Shown here one piece after another: positions 58,002-64,000 of a stretch of DNA of 64,000 nt. A program made the position numbers and the translations under genes. Source of the stretch: Puccinellia tenuiflora (Eukaryota; Streptophyta; Magnoliopsida; Poales; Poaceae); the NCBI GenBank assembly GCA_012064385.1, contig QRDG01000609.1, positions 1-64,000 of the forward strand, written 5' to 3'. The notes under the pieces were generated by a model that was not told where the DNA came from, made no database searches, and worked only from the letters and a program-made list of their open reading frames with translations. The first letter of the stretch is position 1. Each line of letters begins with the position of its first letter.

Positions 58002-58239
58002 TCCTAAACATTTGTGTTGTCACTTAATTAAACATAACAAACAATGCACAATCAGTACTGGTTCAACAACAGAAACAGACTCATCTAGGATTTGAGTACT
58101 GGTTCAACAACAGTTACTAGTTCAACAATAGTACAGAGCACTTAGAGAAATAGACACACTTCTACTTGTTCAAATTTAGTACTACTTCAACAAACAATAC
58201 AAATTCAACACATGCCATTCATGATGAAAACAACATAAA

Positions 58240-59227
58240 TCACTCATCTAGGATTTCCTTAATTTTCTTCAGCTTCCTCTTGTTGTCATTACTAGCATTG
58301 AACAGATCAAACAGAGCATACTCAAGTTTTTTCTTTTCCTCCTTCAATTCTTCTTTTTCTTCATCCCATTTTTGCTTATTGGCCTTCATAACTTCTGCTT
58401 GAGATTTGTGCACCTGCTTCAGCTCACTCAACTCACTGTTTAGCTCTTTAACTCTATTCATCTCCTTCAAATCATCCACTTCACCAGACATAATCTTCTC
58501 ATAATTCTCCTTCATACTTTTCTGCACATTCACATCAATGAATCTGCTGACATCATCCATTAGACTTGAGTATTTCTTCTCTATTTTCTTCTTCTCAGAA
58601 GATAGCTCCTGCATCAACTTGCCATTCTGTATCTGGTCATCAATCCTACCAGACTTGCTGTCATTGTACATTCCCCATAGTCTGTACAGTGAACTCTTCA
58701 GTGTTATGGGCCACTCCTCATCTACCCATGCCACAAATCCACAATTGTTCACTTCCTACAAAAATTTAATTACCATATCACATATGAATTCATCTAATTG
58801 ACAACAATATAAATAATATAAACAGGACCAACATTATGAATTCATATCCTACCTGCATTTCTGCATTACTCTATATTCATCTAGGTTATCAACCAATATA
58901 TCTAGGTCAACTAATATATCTAGGTTATCAACCAATCAATATACCTAGTACACTAAATTCATCTATGTTCAGCATTTCAACTAGATAGGTACTGCACATT
59001 CCAGTGCTACCAGCATGTCAACAAGATAGGTATTCAAATCTACCATTTGTACTTACGTTTTCGACTGAACACATGTAGAATCTACGGCCCGTGTTCGTCC
59101 CTTCGAATGCAACACACCTCTGCGGCTCGAGGTTGTGCCCGTGACACAAAAGGGGGCAACCGACCGCCAGCCCGTGGAAATTGGGGTCCTCGCACGTATC
59201 TGGAGCATAATCCTTCTCCACGGTATC
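58240..59227 (-). CDS. GRF zinc-finger and coiled-coil protein, second gene of the MULE
   Basis: Two exons are clear on the minus strand: 59057-59227 and 58240-58755, with a GTAAGT donor and TTTTTGTAG acceptor, 228 codons in all. Across the junction they build a GRF-type zinc finger: CPLLCHGHN, then NTGRRFYMCSVEN, joined to EVNNCGFVAWVDEEW. After it comes a Lys/Glu-rich coiled coil of about 120 residues. A first exon at 59341-59388 would supply ATGCCTAGC but then has TAG in frame at codon 4, so the start is unresolved or mutated. Small plant GRF proteins of the At4g04775-like type are known but have no settled role. Position and opposite orientation match mudrB of maize MuDR, though no sequence relation is seen. 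A nucleic-acid-binding helper role in transposition is inference. Confidence 0.65.
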
Positions 59228-59523
59228 CTTTACGAGCAGGATGACAAAGAACAGCGCATATTACACACCAAAACGAGCAGAATACGAAATCCCTAGATCG
59301 AGAACGAAACCCTAACCCTAAAATCGGGAAAGGAACTTACCCCCAACCAGCCTGAGCTCGAGCCGTCTCCGTCGTCCTAGCTAGGCATGGCGGCGACGGG
59401 CGGGCAGACGGATGCGGAAGTACAGCCCGGCGGCGAATCGGCGGCGGTCCGAGGCGGCGGTTCTAACAAGTGGAGAGGTAAGTGAGAGGGAGAGGAACGC
59501 CCGCCCGCACTCCAGGTCAACCG

Positions 59524-59774
59524 AAGAAGAATGGGGCCACCACACGGCGCCGTTAACGGCCGTCAATGGCCGTGCCGGTCGGCCGACGCGGGGTGCCACG
59601 TCATCACTGACGGTGGGTCCCGCCTGTCGGATTCGGTGTCAATTCGCCGTAAATCACCGATCAGTGCTTTTGCGAAAAACCAACCTAAATGTGGTAGTTT
59701 TTTACGATTCAAACGAAAAGTGGTAGTTATTCAAATTTTGAGCCGAAAAGTGGTAGTTCTATGCTAACAACTCT
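59524..59774. repeat. Right terminal inverted repeat of the MULE
   Basis: Inverse of 52334-52586 with only scattered differences. The GRF gene probably starts in or just inside it, mirroring the transposase gene at the other end. Confidence 0.9.
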
Positions 59775-59783
59775 GTTTGATCA

Positions 59784-62110
59784 TCTCCCCAACTTAAAGC
59801 AGAACTAGAACGATGTATTCATTCTTGAAATCTATAGCACAATCCAATTCAAAGAAGATGGCTTTGAATCTTTTCCATGAATGATTAACCAGGATAAGTA
59901 ATTTTGGTGTCTTGATGCCAAATGGGAGAAATTTTGGTTTATGTGGTTAGGTGTTCGGTGAGGAACGAAATTGCATATGTAATTTTAAAACTTTTAGAGT
60001 TACAGTCTACATACATGCTATTATTTTGCATGTGGTCTATGCAATCTTTTGGTTCATCACACTTGTGCTTTTTTATGTTTATTCATTTTATCATGTACAC
60101 AAAGCATCCCATGTACAAATCATGTATATTGATCTTTCACACTTATTCCTTATGATGTGCATTTGCATTTCCAAAGAAAATAGAACTATGCACACATTTT
60201 GCATGATACGAACAAAACTTGCACACTCATATTCATTGCAGAACTCTAATCACATTGTCATCAATCACTAAAACGGGATAGATAGAAATAACATCTAGGA
60301 TACCAAAAGGGAGGGGGACATTTTGCATGATATGAACAAAACTTGCACACTCGTATTCATTGTAGAACTCTAATTGTATTGTTATGAATCACCAAAAGGG
60401 GGTCGATTGAAATTACATATAGGATACCAAAAAGGGGTTTTGGATAATTCATGACAAGGAAATTAAAAATTTATGCAACTGCTGCGCGGTTCTAGTTCAT
60501 AAAAGTTATCAAAACCACACATGGGGCAACCATGCTCTTCAAAAGTCACTTGGAAACTTTCATGGTGCTTTGTGAAGAAGCCAATAGTTTTTGAAGGCCG
60601 GTGATCGCCTACTTCTTGTGAAGACCCCTTCTTTGTGGTTGGTCTTTATGACCAAGCACTTTTCAATAAGTATGTAGGATAGTGCCAACTATACGAACCA
60701 TGGGATACATTGTCGTGTTTGCGATCCCTTTCCCTTCTACTACATCCAATCACTCTATTACATTGTCGTGGTTGGTCTTTATGACCAAGCACTCTATTAC
60801 ATACATCCAATCTACTTTTCTGCAAGATTATCTTTGTAGAATTGCATAATTAGGGTGTTTTAAGCAACCATAGAGACAAACTTGATAAAACTCGTCAAAT
60901 TTCATTAAGATTTTTTTATCATCGCCTATTCACCCGTTCTAGTCGATATAGGTGTTATTCACCAGCCTAACATGAGTTGAAATCCAAGAGCACCCGGATG
61001 TGCCCTAGCCATATACGACCTCTAATCGGATGTTAGAGCCAGAGAGAAGATGCAAGTCCGGACAGCCTGGCTCGTAATAGGCTGAACTGTCCGACCAACA
61101 TCATGCACCCAGGACACAATTTTCCTATACGAGACAAGGCGATGGTAACAGGGCCAAATTATCGGACACAATATAGGCCAGACTGTCCAACTGATATCCG
61201 GAAGGTGCGGCAAGATCCATCCGACTTGCGCTGGAATTAGGGTTTTGGGCGTAGATTCAAGTACTTTCCTTGCACCGAAAGTTCAATCACCTCATGTATG
61301 CATGATAGGTGTTGTCGATTGAACAACAACACACAATCAAACACACGCATTTACTACATCTACTTTGTACCCTCTCTTGTCCTAGTTTTATGTTTCTCGT
61401 TCTTCGACGTTCTTGTGTATGAGAGTATCAAATCCACAAGCTATTAGGGGCGGGCGAACCGACATATGGCATCCAATTGCCGTCGTCGTGTCCTAACAGG
61501 GTCCCTCTGAGACGTGTGGATTTTCTGTTGTCAAAAGATCTCACCGATGTGTCTTTCATATCGCGCTCTCGACGAGACTCCTCCTCTGACGATGTCTTGC
61601 GTATCGTGCTAGAGGTCATGATACATGGTGACGTGTTCATGTGTGAATATATCATATACGGACTCATTTAGCAAGAATAGGAAATGTATTGATGCGAATC
61701 CTAAGTTTGAGTACTGTTTTGAAAGTTGCCCATAAGTTAAGGGATGGTAAATGCATTTATAGGTGACCATTCTGGACCGTACCTCACGGGCCGACCAACA
61801 ACATGGATTTTCAGCCCGGTCCAGGCATGATATGCGACTAAACAGGCCGGGCCGACACGGTATGAACCGTTTATATACTTTCTTATTCGTTATATTTTCT
61901 CTTATTTTTTTTGAATATGTTTTTTTTTTCAAAATGACTCATGAGGCTAAACAACATAGAAAAAGAAGCGAAACGGCCCACAGCCGTGCCATCAGGGCCA
62001 ATCCGTCTAGGCCTGCTTGGCTTATCGAAGGAGCGCCCTCGAGCCGGCACGGCACGTCCCGTTAATAAAAGCCCCCCCCCCCCCCGTTTAGGAGCATGCC
62101 GGGCCGGTCC
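59784..62110. other. Intergenic DNA, possible old LTR remnant
   Basis: No gene is supported. ATCGCCTATTCACCCGTTCTAG near 60920 resembles the end of Maximus-type LTRs and may be a decayed remnant. Confidence 0.35.
60194..60440 (+). repeat. Tandem duplication of about 124 bp
   Basis: ACATTTTGCATGATACGAAC through CTAGGATACCAAAAGG is followed by a second, slightly diverged copy starting at 60318. Confidence 0.8.
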
Positions 62111-62459
62111 GTTTAGCTATAGATGCATTTCACTCCCGTCTGAAATCTTGGAAAATTACTCAAGCAGGGAGGAGGACAGAGGGGGGCTCCTATATCCCGC
62201 GTTACGCGGAGGTTGCCTAGCGCCGCACACCCCTCCGAAGCGCACTGGGCCGGCCCAACTACAAAGGTAACCCCTCCGCAGCGAAATGGGCCCGCCCAAC
62301 TTTGCAGGTAACTATTTTTTCGGTTTTATTTTCTGTTTTGATTTTTCTTTTCTATTTTTATACTAACAAGAAAATGTGTTTATATTTGTGGAAAAGAAGA
62401 ACAAAAATCATTATAATAAAATTATATTTATATATTTTAGAAAACTAATAAAATATAAT

Positions 62460-62945
62460 TATTTTATTTGAATGATTTTCATACATGAAAATTATGTATT
62501 TGAACGAACTTTTAAATATAAACTTTTATGTTATTTGAAATATTTTTTAATAAAATATTTATGTTATTTAAATGATTTTCAAAACATGAACAATTATATT
62601 ATTTGAACGAATTTTTAATAAAACATTTATCTTATTTGAACGATTTTCTAAACATGAACAATTATGTTATTTGAACGGATTTTCAATAATACACTTATCT
62701 TATATGAACGAATTTCAATACATGAACAATTATGTTATTTGAACGAATTTACAAAAAACATTTATCTTATTTTAACGACTTTTAAAACATGAATAATTAT
62801 GTTATTTGAACGATTTTCAAGATATGAACAATTATGTTATTTGAACAAAATTTTAATAAAATATTTATATTATTTGAACAATTTTTAAATATAAACATTC
62901 TTATATTATTGAATTTTTTAGAACATTTATATTATTTAAAAACAA
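62460..62945 (+). repeat. AT-rich minisatellite with ATTTGAACGA core
   Basis: About 16 degenerate units of 29-30 bp alternate between TTATGTTATTTGAACGA and TTTTCAAAACATGAACAA. They are followed by an A-rich tract to 63180. No gene is present. Confidence 0.8.
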
Positions 62946-63249
62946 AAAACCTACTCAAATTTTCCACAACATATTTTTTTAAATATAATACTAAAAAAAG
63001 AAGACAAAAAGAAAACAGAAAATAAACGTAAAAAAACAAAAATAAAATGCAAAGAAGAAATACGAAAAAAATAAAAAGAAACAGAAAAACGAAAAAAAGA
63101 AACAGAAAAAAGAAAAACGAAGAATGAAAAAGAAACATAAACAGAAAAACAAAAAACGAAAAAAAAACACAAATAGAAAAAACGGACATCCGTACTATTG
63201 GCCCGGCCCATATGCGTCCGGGCGGTACGCGAAGCCAGGACAGAGTGCA

Positions 63250-64000
63250 AAATTACTTGATGAAATTGTAGGATCCCTCTTCCCCCCACCTCGTTCCTCT
63301 CCCCATCGCCTCCGCAGGAGCACGGGCCGTTCGCCGCCGCTCGGCACCACTGAAAAGCCAGGGCCGTAGCCGTTTCCCGGCCCCGAAATTTTTGACCGGC
63401 AACACGCCGCCCTTACCTACTCGATCTCCTTCCGCCGACGCTCCCAGGCTCGAGCAGTTCCGGCCAAGTCCGGCACGGCGAAGACGCCTTACGCTGCCTC
63501 CTCGGGGAAGACCGGAGATGGGCACTGGTTTAGGAGGTCAGTGGTGCATCGACCAACCGATTGGCAGGCTCCTCTCAGTTTTCTGTGCTTTGGGCTGTGC
63601 TTAATTTTCTTTCCTTCCTTGCAGACCTGCTAACGACCCTGACCGGACAGGACATCCACGCCGGTGATCTGGCATGGGTTGTGCTCCTTCACTTGATTGC
63701 TGGTAAACGAACTGACGCGACGCAGCGGCGGTACTGGCCATGAAGCTTCGTCCACACGGCCCCCTCGCCTGCACTTCTCGGCCTTCCATATGCCCCTCCT
63801 CCTCTAGCCTGCAGACTCTCAAATCGGTCGGTGCTGAGCGGCTGACACAAGGAGGTGACTACTGACTAGGTACACGAGCAGCTGGATCAAGAGTGTAGGA
63901 GGAGGAGGAGGTGGAGAGGACAGGAATTTTAATCTTCAGAGCCACCTGAGCATCCTTGGTATTTCTGTATTTGCAAGGTATGATTGTTATGCAATTTTTT
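63250..64000 (+). other. Possible 5' leader of a gene running out of the window
   Basis: GC-rich DNA follows AT-rich spacer. There is a possible short intron (GTCAGTGGTGC at about 63538 to CCTTCCTTGCAG at about 63625) and a later AG/GT boundary (TTTGCAAG/GTATGA near 63978). No long frame is present, so at most untranslated exons are in view. Confidence 0.3.

Larger units (their letters stand above)
52334..59774 (+). mobile_element. Large two-gene Mutator-like element (MULE)
   Basis: The element is 7441 bp with terminal inverted repeats of about 250 bp (52334-52586 and 59524-59774, over 95 percent identical by eye). It is flanked by the perfect 9-bp target duplication GTTTGATCA (52325-52333 and 59775-59783). 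The left half carries a MuDR-type transposase gene on the plus strand, the right half a GRF zinc-finger gene on the minus strand. The two converge on about 1.7 kb of tandem-repeat DNA. Each gene shows one apparent nonsense codon and otherwise has an intact exon structure, so this is a recently active, now probably defective, autonomous-type element. Confidence 0.92.

Noticed and set aside
57145..58095. 316-codon repetitive frame
   Set aside because: It arises because the 63-bp repeat unit is divisible by three and lacks stops; it lies in non-coding MULE DNA and starts in an unrelated AT-rich array.
60900..60960. Second Sirevirus LTR
   Set aside because: Only a short stretch resembles the Maximus LTR end, with no second boundary or primer site; mentioned only as a possible remnant.
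62834..63289. Lys- or Phe-rich frames on both strands
   Set aside because: Translations of an A-rich low-complexity tract; no real codon bias or domain.

Overview
The window looks like nuclear DNA of a Triticeae grass (wheat, Aegilops, barley or rye group). Coding density is low, the genes have introns and plant splice sites, and BARE/Angela-type copia, Sirevirus, CACTA, Mutator, Harbinger/Tourist and Stowaway elements are layered on one another. The species cannot be fixed from the sequence alone.

Left third (1-15400): a young copia element with nearly identical 1.9 kb LTRs, minus strand and without intact coding capacity, sits inside a Sirevirus (Maximus-type) element. Of the Sirevirus, the 2.4 kb 5' LTR, the primer site and a gag frame with one in-frame stop are visible. 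Its other LTR must lie left of the window.

Host genes: two tandem paralogues of an RD21/oryzain-type papain-like cysteine protease, both on the plus strand. The second (30477-33898) is complete: signal peptide, inhibitory prodomain, intact Cys-His-Asn triad, proline-rich hinge and granulin domain in five exons. The first (17858-19697) keeps its splice sites and prodomain but has lost all three catalytic residues (Cys to Ser, His to Arg, Asn to Glu) and the granulin domain, and carries a 1-bp frameshift. A MITE-like element ends about 80 bp before its ATG. Between the paralogues lie a direct duplication, receptor and unknown gene fragments, a PIF/Harbinger element carrying GC-rich DNA, and a Tourist-like MITE. 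A third host gene (48692-49609, minus) is an intronless IRX15-like DUF579 protein of the secondary-wall xylan pathway.

Right half: a complete, very young, non-autonomous LTR element (35451-41578, TSD CGAGG) has a 1089-codon frame that runs into its own 3' LTR. A non-autonomous CACTA element (41874-44468, TSD ACA) contains a 5S-rRNA-like segment. Next come small MITEs and a Mutator MITE with a 9-bp TSD (49952-50361).

The most striking unit is a 7.4 kb Mutator-like element (52334-59774) with 250-bp terminal inverted repeats and a 9-bp TSD. It has a five-exon MuDR-type transposase gene interrupted by a single TGA. A convergent second gene encodes a GRF zinc finger plus coiled coil. Three tandem-repeat arrays lie between their 3' ends. 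The layout parallels mudrA/mudrB of maize MuDR, with a different second gene. The last kilobase may hold the start of a gene that runs out of the window.
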